Part shown: positions 1 to 5,693 of the stretch, in pieces | Numbering within the stretch: position 1 is the first letter of the stretch | Layout of the letters: every line of letters begins with the position of its first letter | Origin: Armatimonadetes bacterium RBG_19FT_COMBO_69_19 | GTDB taxonomy: Bacteria > Sysuimicrobiota > Sysuimicrobiia > Sysuimicrobiales > Kaftiobacteriaceae | NCBI GenBank assembly: GCA_001768125.1 | Contig: MENB01000163.1 | Location: 3,559 to 9,251, forward strand | Length of the DNA stretch: 5,693 nt | Direction of reading: 5' to 3' | Program-made: the position numbers and the translations under genes | Notes under the pieces: model-generated | The model's input: only the letters and a program-made list of their open reading frames with translations | Databases searched by the model: none | What the model was told of the DNA's origin: nothing

Positions 1-1007
1 TGGGGCGCCTCGATGTAGAAGGTCTGGACGACCTGCTCGGATCCCGCCGGCCACGGCTCGTCCGCCGAAAAGCGCGGGACGATGCGCGGCTGGTCAGATT
101 CGTACTCCTCGACTGACTTGTCGGTCATCCGCCACCCGACGCCGGTGTAATCGTCGAAGGCCAGACCGCGCCAGAAGGCCGGACGCGTCGTGCGCACGCG
201 CATCACGATCCCGTCCGTCAGCTTCCCCCGGAGGCGCAGGTCGACGTGCGCGGAGAACCCGATGTAGCCCTCCGGGTTGAACAGCGGGGGCGCCTGACCG
301 GGATCATCGCTCACCGCATCCTGCGGATAGGCCGGATTGACGATGCGCGCGTGCAGCCGTGTGGCCAGCGACAGGCGAGGCGAGACCGGGAGCCAGCGCA
401 CCCGCAGGCCCTGGCCGCGCGGCACGGATGCGAACACGATGCCACCCAGGAGGATCGCTGCCGCCGCCAGGACCACACTGGCCCGCAGCATAGGAGCGAG
501 CCGCACCTCACCGCGCGCGGCACCCGCCATCATCGCCATCGTGGCGCTCGCCGCCACGGCGAAGGGCAGCAGCAGGAGGCCGAAGGCAACGTCCCGGGCG
601 TACACGGCCGCGACCGCCATGAGGACCACCGCGCTGGCCAGCGAGTACTTCAGGTCCTTGCGCGAGGGCAGGTCGAAGCTGTGCAAGACCTGCAGCCAGA
701 GGAAGAGCCGCACGAGGGGGACGCGCGGGTCGTACGGGTTTGCGAGCAGCGCCGAGAAGAAGTCCCGCGCCACGAGGAGGATGAGCGCGGTGATGGCCGC
801 TTTGAGCAGCGTCCTCCGGCGCCGCCGCAGCAGGTGGCTCACCGCGAACCCGGCGGTGATCGCCCCGCCGGCGAGGATCGCCTGCGGCGTGAAGTCCTCC
901 TGCACGCCGACGGCGGTCACCGCGACGAGCACCGTGAGCCCCGTCAGCCCGCGCACGAGGACGGAATCTTCGGGACTCTGGGGACGCGGCCTCATGATTC
1001 GAGGCAT
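1..1007 (-). CDS. TgpA-like transglutaminase-family membrane protein (DUF3488 N-terminal part), partial
   Basis: The 3' end is cut by the left edge; 335 codons are visible with no stop. The N-terminal part has about six hydrophobic segments (roughly residues 17-34, 40-58, 66-88, 121-137, 141-162, 176-195), followed by a non-membrane, probably extracytoplasmic region. Two stretches are typical of the TgpA/DUF3488 family: WLQVLHSFDLPSRKDLKYSL near residues 104-123, and FWRGLAFDDYTGVGW near 278-292, the segment that precedes the transglutaminase core. The catalytic Cys-His-Asp triad and any C-terminal DUF4129 region would lie beyond the edge, so activity cannot be judged. I chose the ATG at 1007 because AGGAGG sits 7 bases upstream; an in-frame ATG at 995, overlapping the DUF58 stop as ATGA, would give a protein four residues shorter. 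Position after MoxR and DUF58 genes is the classic arrangement of this family. Family assignment is firm; the substrate is unknown. Confidence 0.88.
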   Translation of the reverse strand, partial: MPRIMRPRPQSPEDSVLVRGLTGLTVLVAVTAVGVQEDFTPQAILAGGAITAGFAVSHLLRRRRRTLLKAAITALILLVARDFFSALLANPYDPRVPLVRLFLWLQVLHSFDLPSRKDLKYSLASAVVLMAVAAVYARDVAFGLLLLPFAVAASATMAMMAGAARGEVRLAPMLRASVVLAAAAILLGGIVFASVPRGQGLRVRWLPVSPRLSLATRLHARIVNPAYPQDAVSDDPGQAPPLFNPEGYIGFSAHVDLRLRGKLTDGIVMRVRTTRPAFWRGLAFDDYTGVGWRMTDKSVEEYESDQPRIVPRFSADEPWPAGSEQVVQTFYIEAP

Positions 1008-2092
1008 GCGCCGACCTCCTCCCCCGGCCGCAGCACGCGCACCGGCACCCCCATCGCCTCCAGCAGCAGTCCGCCGGAAGACTCGGTCCCGGTGAGGACG
1101 GCGGTGACCGGAGTCCCACCAGCGGCGACCGCGGCCGCCGCGTCGGCGGACGGCGTGAACACGACGGCTGCCGTTCCAGGCGGCAGCGCCGCACAGAGAT
1201 CGGCGGGGGTGAGCTCACCATCGCGCTCGACGGCGGCCAGCGTGCGGAGCGAATCCATCCACCCCGTCGTGGTGATCGCGGCGCGCGATCCGCGCGAGAA
1301 TGCGATGATCGCTGGCATTCCACGGTGGGTGATGAAGTGGGAAACGGACGCCGCCGCCCGGATGAGATCTTCGAACCCTTCGGGGTCTCCGAGCGGCCGG
1401 CTATCGATGATCACGGCGGCGGCGGACATCACCTCGCGCTCGAACTCCCTGACGACGAGGTACCCCCGCCGCGCCGTGCTCCGCCAGTGGATGCGCGTGG
1501 GGTCGTCACCCTCGCGGAAATCGCGGACGCCGGCCACATCCACGCCGGTGCGTGCCGGCTGCGGGAACGGGGTGAGCTCCTGCCCGCGCCGGCCGGGCAG
1601 CGGGAAGGACCGGAGGGCGGCATAGCGCGGAAGGATGGTGATCGCTCCCGGCACAGCGAGCGCCCGTCGCAGCCGGAACAGCCCGCTCACCCCCTCCGAT
1701 CGCACCTCGAGGGACGTCACCGTGTATACGCCCCGCCGCCGCGCCGTGGTGCGATACGTAACCGCCTCGGCCCGCCGCCCTACCGCCGGGATGAAGACCC
1801 CACCCGGATCGCACCCCGGCACCTCGTCGGTCATCTGCACGAAGAACCGCGTCCAGCGCACCGGGCCCACGCACAGGGTGACGGGGAAGGTCCCGCCCTC
1901 GACGACTTCGGCGGGCATCGACCGCGACACGGGCACCGGGCGCACGGCCGCATAGGTCGTCACCCAGCCGGCGACGGCGAATCCGATGAGCAGCGCGTCG
2001 ACCGCGTACACCCATCCCGCCTGCAGGTTCACGGCGACGAACAGCAGGAGCAGGGTCAGGATGGCGTACGCCGCGGCATCCCGCGTTGGCAT
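992..2092 (-). CDS. DUF58 domain-containing protein
   Basis: A 366-residue protein with two N-terminal membrane helices (about residues 6-23 and 27-47) and a large soluble part. The DUF58 signature is clear at residues 187-216: AGVRDFREGDDPTRIHWRST followed by ARRGYLVVRE, preceded by the usual TARRRGVY (116-123) and a GLFR element (137-140). The C-terminal portion begins AAAVIIDSRPLGDPEGFEDL (225-244), which fits the von Willebrand A-like fold reported for these proteins, although a full metal-binding DxSxS motif is not evident. DUF58 proteins are almost always encoded beside MoxR ATPases and are thought to be their partners; that arrangement is present here, with MoxR ending three bases upstream and a TgpA-like protein overlapping downstream. 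The start at 2092 has GAGGT five bases upstream. The biochemical role of the family is not settled, so no specific reaction is assigned. Confidence 0.93.
   Translation of the reverse strand: MPTRDAAAYAILTLLLLFVAVNLQAGWVYAVDALLIGFAVAGWVTTYAAVRPVPVSRSMPAEVVEGGTFPVTLCVGPVRWTRFFVQMTDEVPGCDPGGVFIPAVGRRAEAVTYRTTARRRGVYTVTSLEVRSEGVSGLFRLRRALAVPGAITILPRYAALRSFPLPGRRGQELTPFPQPARTGVDVAGVRDFREGDDPTRIHWRSTARRGYLVVREFEREVMSAAAVIIDSRPLGDPEGFEDLIRAAASVSHFITHRGMPAIIAFSRGSRAAITTTGWMDSLRTLAAVERDGELTPADLCAALPPGTAAVVFTPSADAAAAVAAGGTPVTAVLTGTESSGGLLLEAMGVPVRVLRPGEEVGACLES
1015..1020 (-). promoter_or_regulatory. Ribosome binding site of the TgpA-like gene
   Basis: The minus strand reads AGGAGG here, a full Shine-Dalgarno core, 7 bases before the ATG at 1007 and 19 bases before the alternative ATG at 995. 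The spacing favours the upstream start. The site lies inside the final codons of the DUF58 gene, so ribosomes finishing that gene could pass directly to the next. Confidence 0.75.
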
Positions 2093-2095
2093 CGT

Positions 2096-3040
2096 CTACC
2101 TCGTGACCACGGGGACGGGAACGCTCCGCAGGACGTGGTCCACGACCATCTCGGCGGCGTCCCGCCCCACGGTCCCCCCGGGACCGCGCACACCCAAGCG
2201 GTGCGTGAGGACGGACGGCGCCAGATGCTTGATGTCGTCGGGCAGGACGAACCGCCGCCCGTGCAGCTGAGCCCAGGCCTGCGCCAGCCGGACCAGCCCC
2301 AGGGTCGCGCGTGGGCTGGCCCCCAGGACGACCTCGGGATGCGAGCGTGTGGCGCCGACGACCTCGACCGCGTAACCGAGCAGCGAGCGATCGACGTGAA
2401 CGTCCCGCACCTCGGCCTGCCAGCGCAGGATCTGGGCGGGCTCGACCACCGGATGGATCGTGTCGATCGGGTGCGCCTGCTGCTGGCGCGCGACGACCTC
2501 CACCTCCTGGGTGGCCGATGGGTAACCCAGCGATGTGGCGATGAGGAAGCGGTCGAGCTGTCCCTCGGGCAGCGGGTATGTCCCGTGATGCTCCGCCGGA
2601 TTCAGAGTGGCGATGAGGAAGAACGGGTGCGGCAGCGGGTGCGCCGTGCCCTCGATCGTGACGTGACCCTCGTCCATCGCCTCGAGGAAGGCGGACTGGG
2701 TCCGCGGCGTGGCCCGGTTGAGCTCGTCGGCCAGGACGACGTGGCCGAACAGCGGACCGGGAATGAAGCGGAACTCGGCGCGTGAGGCATCGTAGACCAT
2801 CCCCCCCGTGATGTCCGCCGGGAGGAGGTCCGGCGTGGCCTGGATCCGCCGGAACGTGCCGCCGATCGAGCGGGCGAGGGCCCGGCCGAGCATCGTCTTC
2901 CCCACACCCGGAACATCCTGGAGGAGAACATGGCCGCCCGCGAGCAGCGCGGCCAGCGTCAGCTCGACGGTATCGCGCTTGCCGACGATGACGCGCTCGA
3001 TGCTCTCGATGAGGGTTACGACGTGATCCGACGGATTCAT
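2096..3040 (-). CDS. MoxR-family AAA+ ATPase
   Basis: A 314-residue protein, the usual length for MoxR ATPases. AAA+ motifs appear in order: Walker A DVPGVGKT (residues 42-49), the MoxR-typical RIQATPDLLPADITG (65-79), Walker B VVLADE (101-106) followed by LNRATPRTQSAFLEAMDE, sensor 1 at N147 in ATLNPAEHHGTYPLPEGQ, the arginine-containing LDRF (162-165), and a C-terminal GASPRAT sensor 2 region with a lid domain. MoxR proteins are cytoplasmic ring-forming ATPases proposed to act as chaperones that assemble or activate protein complexes, often with DUF58/VWA partners such as the one encoded next. I chose the ATG at 3040 because it begins the conserved N-terminus, has AAGGCGG four bases upstream, and overlaps the stop of the glycosyltransferase by one base (TGATG). 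The frame stays open farther upstream to 3346, but that extension is arginine/proline-rich and is antisense-like shadow sequence inside the glycosyltransferase gene. All key ATPase residues visible are intact. Confidence 0.96.
   Translation of the reverse strand: MNPSDHVVTLIESIERVIVGKRDTVELTLAALLAGGHVLLQDVPGVGKTMLGRALARSIGGTFRRIQATPDLLPADITGGMVYDASRAEFRFIPGPLFGHVVLADELNRATPRTQSAFLEAMDEGHVTIEGTAHPLPHPFFLIATLNPAEHHGTYPLPEGQLDRFLIATSLGYPSATQEVEVVARQQQAHPIDTIHPVVEPAQILRWQAEVRDVHVDRSLLGYAVEVVGATRSHPEVVLGASPRATLGLVRLAQAWAQLHGRRFVLPDDIKHLAPSVLTHRLGVRGPGGTVGRDAAEMVVDHVLRSVPVPVVTR
2098..2102 (-). promoter_or_regulatory. Ribosome binding site of the DUF58 gene
   Basis: The minus strand reads GAGGT five bases before the ATG at 2092. 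The motif overlaps the TAG stop codon of the MoxR gene (2098-2096), so termination of MoxR translation happens on top of the DUF58 start signal. This is consistent with coupled translation and balanced production of the two partners. Confidence 0.6.
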
Positions 3041-4152
3041 CAAGCCGCCTTCGCTGGGGCGCGATCCATCACGAATTCTCCGATGCGGGCCTCGAAGCCC
3101 TGCACAGAGAACGTCTCCGCGTGGGCGCGGATCACCCTCGGGTCGAACGTCTGCCCTTCGGCGGCATGCACCGCGTCCATGAGCGCGTCGGCGGATTGCT
3201 CGCGGAAGAACAGCCCGGTCACGCCGTCCCGCACGCTCTCCAGCGCGCCGCCTTCCCCGTACGCGATGACGGGGCGCGCGCAGGCCTGGGCCTCGACGGG
3301 GACGAGGCCAAAATCCTCGACGCCCGGGAAGACGAGGGCGCGGCACCGGCGGTAGTAGCCGCGGAGCGCGGCATCGGAGACTTCGCCGGCGAAGCGCACC
3401 GTCGGCCCGGCCATCGCCCGCAGGCGAGGCAGCTCCGGCCCGTCTCCGACCACGACCAGGGGCCGGCGGAGCCGGGTGAACGCCTCCACCGCGAGATCGA
3501 CGCGCTTGTAGGGGACCAGCCGGCTGACGACGAGGAAGAACTCCTCGGCAGCTCCGTCTGGAGTGAAGAAGGTCGTGTCCACGGGCGGATGGATGACCGC
3601 GGCCTCGCGGCCGTAGTACCGGCGGATACGGGCGGCAACGAAGGCGGAATTGGCGATGAAATGATCAACGGTCTTCGCGACCGTGGTGTCCCACGAACGC
3701 AGCCACGACAACCCGGCCGCGGCCAGCGGCCGGGCGACAAGGGGCAGCGCGGCCAGATACGTCTCGCGCAGGTCCCAGGCATAGCGCATCGGGGTGTGGC
3801 AGTAGCAGATGTGCACGCTGCCCGGGGGCACGGACACGCCCTTCGCGCAGGCATGGCTGTTGCTGAACACCACATCGAAACCGCTCAGATCATAGCCCCG
3901 GACACCCGACGGCATGAGGGGCACGAGCCAGCGGTGACGCGCCAGCGCCCCGGGGAGCCGCTGCAGCCACGACGTGTGGACCTCGAGGTCGGCGAAGGCC
4001 TCCGGCATGTGCGCCGGGTCGTACAGAGCCGCATACACAGGTGCCCGCGGGAAGAGGTGATGCAGGGCGAGCAGGACGCGATCGGCCCCCCCGAGGGTGA
4101 CGAGCCAGTCGTGGACCAGCGCCACCCGGAGGTCCTGGAGCCGGGTCATCAT
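3040..4152 (-). CDS. GT4 glycosyltransferase, WbaZ-like (putative mannosyltransferase)
   Basis: A 370-residue GT-B fold glycosyltransferase that probably adds a sugar from a nucleotide donor to a lipid-linked polysaccharide intermediate at the cytoplasmic face of the membrane. The N-terminal acceptor domain begins RVALVHDWLVTLGGADRVL (about residues 9-27), with a conserved ICYCHTPMRYAWD (115-127) typical of WbaZ-like GT4 enzymes. The C-terminal donor domain has SRLVPYKRVDLAVEAF (210-225), supplying the phosphate-contacting Arg211 and Lys216, VVVGDGPELPRL (233-244), and the E-x7-E motif EDFGLVPVE with Glu279 and Glu287. No signal peptide or membrane helix is seen. The start at 4152 shares one base with the preceding TGA; a second ATG follows immediately at 4149, and only a weak GGACGGGG lies upstream, so expression may depend on coupling. 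WbaZ itself is a mannosyltransferase, but the sugar and linkage here cannot be read from sequence; the family call is strong and the mannose call is tentative. Confidence 0.92.
   Translation of the reverse strand: MMTRLQDLRVALVHDWLVTLGGADRVLLALHHLFPRAPVYAALYDPAHMPEAFADLEVHTSWLQRLPGALARHRWLVPLMPSGVRGYDLSGFDVVFSNSHACAKGVSVPPGSVHICYCHTPMRYAWDLRETYLAALPLVARPLAAAGLSWLRSWDTTVAKTVDHFIANSAFVAARIRRYYGREAAVIHPPVDTTFFTPDGAAEEFFLVVSRLVPYKRVDLAVEAFTRLRRPLVVVGDGPELPRLRAMAGPTVRFAGEVSDAALRGYYRRCRALVFPGVEDFGLVPVEAQACARPVIAYGEGGALESVRDGVTGLFFREQSADALMDAVHAAEGQTFDPRVIRAHAETFSVQGFEARIGEFVMDRAPAKAA
3045..3051 (-). promoter_or_regulatory. Ribosome binding site of the MoxR gene
   Basis: The minus strand reads AAGGCGG, one base from a full AAGGAGG, ending four bases before the ATG at 3040. 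It lies in the last codons of the glycosyltransferase gene. It decides the MoxR start against the longer open frame. Confidence 0.55.
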
Positions 4153-5564
4153 CAGTACGCGCCCCGTCCGGCGATCACCGACGGCAGGGTCCGGATCAGG
4201 ATCTGCAGGTCCAGAGCCAGCGACCAGTGATCGATGTAGTACATGTCCAATCGGACGCGCTGCGTGTAGTCGGGCTCGTGGTGCCGCAGGACCTGCCACA
4301 GCCCGGTCAGGCCCGGCTTCACGCAGAGCAGCCGGCGCTCCCACGGACCATACCGGGCCAGCTCATCCTCCACGATCGGCCGCGGGCCCACCAGGCTCAT
4401 GTCCCCCTTGAGGACGTCGAGCAGCTGCGGGATCTCGTCCAGGCTGCTGCGCCGCAGCCACCGCCCCACGCGGGTGACGCGAGGATCATCCACCAGCTTG
4501 TATGTGCGCTCGAACCGCGCGCGGAGCGCCTCGTTCTCGGCCAGCTGCGCGTCCGCCCCGCGGTGCATCGTGCGGAACTTCCAGGCGTAGAACGGTACCC
4601 CACCCTTCCCGATCCGCCGGTGCCGGTAGAAGACCGGGCCGGGGCTGTCCAGGACGATTGCCAGCGCGATTGTGGTCAGCAGCGGCAGGATGAGCAGCAC
4701 CCCGAGGAGCGCGGCGATGACATCGAGGGCATCTTTCACCCGGTGGCCCCACCCGGCCAGCGGGCTCCCCTGCAGGGTGAGCAGCGGCACGCGGCCCACC
4801 ACTTCCACGGCGGCGCCCGTGGCGGCCAGCGTGTAGAGGTCGGGTACGACCGCGAACGGCACGGAGGCCTCCTGGCACAGCGCCGCGACCTGCATCGTCT
4901 GGTCGCGCAGCTCCGCGGGCTGCGCGATGATCACACGCTGGGCCCCGAACCGCCGCACCGCCTGCAGCACGTCCTCCGGCACGCCCGCCACCGGCAGGCC
5001 CTCGATCTCACCCGTCTCATGCTCGTCGAGGAACGCGGCCGGCTGCTGCCCCAGCTCGGGGTGTTCGCGCAGCGCGCGCGCCAGCGCCACGCCCTCCGGG
5101 CCGGCGCCGACGACGAGCACGCGACGCACGTCGATGCCGCGGGCACGGACCATCCGCAGCGCGAGGCGCAGCGTGCCGCGCGAACCCAGCACCAGCGCTG
5201 CGCTGATCGCCCAGGCGAGCAGCATCCACAGCCGGGAGTAGGAGAAGTCACGATAGAAGAAGGAGCCTCCGACGAGCGCCATCATCCCCACCGACACGGC
5301 GCTCATGACCTTCAACGCCTCGTCCAAGAACGGTTGGACCTGGTCGCGGTACAACCCGTAGGCCGCGAAGATGAGCAGCCAGACCGGCAGGAGCGGGGTG
5401 AGGACGATGAAGTACGGCGCGGCGGGGGGCGCATCCGCGGCGGGGATGATCTCCCAGAAGAACCGCAGGAGGTAGGCAAACGAAAACGCCGCCGCGATCA
5501 TGCTCGCATCCAGCACGACCGCGAGCAGCACGCGCAATTGCCGGCGCCGCCCCTCGGTGAGCAT
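4152..5564 (-). CDS. Polyprenyl-phosphate sugar-1-phosphate transferase (WcaJ/WbaP-type initiating enzyme)
   Basis: A 470-residue membrane enzyme that transfers a sugar-1-phosphate from a UDP-sugar to undecaprenyl phosphate, the first step of exopolysaccharide or capsule repeat-unit assembly. Length and layout match large polyprenyl phosphoglycosyl transferases: four N-terminal helices (about 11-35, 50-70, 85-103, 111-128), a Rossmann-like CoA-binding-type domain starting RVLVVGAGPEGVALARAL (148-165), then the C-terminal bacterial sugar transferase domain. That domain has a re-entrant hydrophobic helix with a central proline (P294), SPGPVFYRHRRIGKGG (307-322), WKFRTM (328-333), the catalytic Asp-Glu in SSLDEIPQLLDVLKGDMS (373-390), GPRP (393-396) and KPGLTGLWQV (416-425). 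The SGR that commonly follows is replaced by LRHHEPDY. The start at 5564 has GGGGGA six bases upstream. It is the first gene of the run and overlaps the next by one base. Galactose versus glucose or another sugar cannot be decided. Confidence 0.95.
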   Translation of the reverse strand: MLTEGRRRQLRVLLAVVLDASMIAAAFSFAYLLRFFWEIIPAADAPPAAPYFIVLTPLLPVWLLIFAAYGLYRDQVQPFLDEALKVMSAVSVGMMALVGGSFFYRDFSYSRLWMLLAWAISAALVLGSRGTLRLALRMVRARGIDVRRVLVVGAGPEGVALARALREHPELGQQPAAFLDEHETGEIEGLPVAGVPEDVLQAVRRFGAQRVIIAQPAELRDQTMQVAALCQEASVPFAVVPDLYTLAATGAAVEVVGRVPLLTLQGSPLAGWGHRVKDALDVIAALLGVLLILPLLTTIALAIVLDSPGPVFYRHRRIGKGGVPFYAWKFRTMHRGADAQLAENEALRARFERTYKLVDDPRVTRVGRWLRRSSLDEIPQLLDVLKGDMSLVGPRPIVEDELARYGPWERRLLCVKPGLTGLWQVLRHHEPDYTQRVRLDMYYIDHWSLALDLQILIRTLPSVIAGRGAY

Positions 5565-5570
5565 CCCGAT

Positions 5571-5595
5571 TCCCCCACGAGTATGCCCGGGGGGA
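5571..5595 (-). promoter_or_regulatory. Ribosome binding site of the sugar transferase gene, within a possible hairpin
   Basis: The minus strand reads GGGGGA at 5576-5571, six bases before the ATG at 5564, and is the best Shine-Dalgarno candidate. The same six bases are perfectly complementary to TCCCCC at 5595-5590, separated by a 13-base loop. If the stem forms in the mRNA it would hide the ribosome binding site of the first gene. The base pairing is seen directly; a regulatory role is inference, and G/C runs arise easily at this GC content. Confidence 0.4.
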
Positions 5596-5608
5596 CTAGC
5601 CGGTAGTC
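5594..5608. repeat. Short inverted repeat GACTA-N5-TAGTC
   Basis: The plus strand reads gactagccggtagtc, a perfect five-base inverted repeat around a five-base centre. It lies in the 63-base gap between two genes and shares two bases with the hairpin that covers the sugar transferase ribosome binding site. There is no T-run on either side, so it is not a canonical terminator; it could be an operator-like dyad, an mRNA stem or chance. Confidence 0.35.
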
Positions 5609-5627
5609 GCCACGCGCCTGCGCGGAA

Positions 5628-5693
5628 TCACCCGGGCCGGCGCGCGTGCAGCATGAGGTTGTACCCCCGGCAGCGGTGCCACAGGAACGGTGT
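5628..5693 (-). CDS. C-terminal end of an upstream gene, possibly a SAM-dependent methyltransferase, partial
   Basis: An open frame enters from the right edge and ends at TGA (5630-5628), giving 21 residues that include FLWHRCRGYNLMLHARRPG. The hydrophobic-aromatic GYNLMLHARR tail resembles the last beta strand of class I SAM-dependent methyltransferases, which often end in a YNL-x-x-x-ARK/R-like sequence and are common in polysaccharide clusters. The fragment is too short for a firm family call. It lies 63 bases upstream of the sugar transferase on the same strand, so it may belong to the same cluster or transcript. Confidence 0.4.
   Translation of the reverse strand, partial: TPFLWHRCRGYNLMLHARRPG

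Noticed and set aside
246..1625. A 459-codon open frame on the plus strand, across the TgpA-like and DUF58 genes
   Set aside because: Its product is a low-complexity mix rich in Arg, His, Pro, Gly and Ser with no recognisable domain, and it lies antisense to two well-supported genes. Long antisense frames are expected in GC-rich coding DNA.
1325..2785. A 486-codon open frame on the plus strand, opposite DUF58 and MoxR
   Set aside because: The longest open frame in the window, but its product is rich in Arg, Asp, His, Gly and Pro, has no motifs, and mirrors the codon structure of the genes opposite.
3041..3346. N-terminal extension of the MoxR frame
   Set aside because: The added 102 residues are Arg/Pro/Gly-rich, lie wholly inside the glycosyltransferase gene in another frame, and precede a normal MoxR N-terminus that has its own ribosome binding site.
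4153..4344. N-terminal extension of the GT4 glycosyltransferase frame
   Set aside because: The extra 64 residues are low complexity and overlap the catalytic domain of the sugar transferase; the GT4 fold begins directly after the ATG at 4152.
4227..5606. A 459-codon open frame on the plus strand, opposite the sugar transferase
   Set aside because: Its predicted protein is dominated by Arg, His, Gln, Glu and Pro, with no domain. The opposite strand encodes a complete enzyme with all family motifs.
5580..5608. Possible sigma-70 promoter with CATACT as the -10 element upstream of the sugar transferase
   Set aside because: Only four of six bases match at -10, no credible -35 lies at the right distance, and the segment lies inside the leader dyads.

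Overview
This is a GC-rich bacterial window in which every supported gene lies on the minus strand, so transcription runs from right to left. Base composition alone does not identify the organism. The very high GC, dense overlapping genes and this gene mix would suit a little-studied high-GC environmental bacterium, but I cannot name a phylum with confidence.

Layout in order of transcription: the last 21 codons of an upstream gene (possibly a methyltransferase) enter at the right edge. A 63-base gap with several short dyads follows. Then come five genes: a polyprenyl-phosphate sugar-1-phosphate transferase (5564-4152), a GT4 glycosyltransferase of the WbaZ-like type (4152-3040), a MoxR AAA+ ATPase (3040-2096), a DUF58 protein (2092-992) and the N-terminal two thirds or so of a TgpA-like transglutaminase membrane protein (1007-1, cut by the left edge). 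The junctions are extremely tight: one-base TGATG overlaps between genes 1/2 and 2/3, a three-base gap between 3/4, and a 16-base overlap between 4/5. This strongly suggests one polycistronic, translationally coupled mRNA.

Functionally the window joins two modules. The first starts a surface polysaccharide: the initiating transferase loads the first sugar phosphate onto undecaprenyl phosphate, and the GT4 enzyme probably adds a later sugar. The second is the widespread MoxR-DUF58-transglutaminase cassette, an ATPase/chaperone-like system linked to membrane and envelope functions. Its direct fusion to polysaccharide genes without any gap is the most interesting feature here. Long open frames on the plus strand are antisense shadows of the real genes. 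No RNA genes, CRISPR arrays, mobile elements or convincing Rho-independent terminators were seen.
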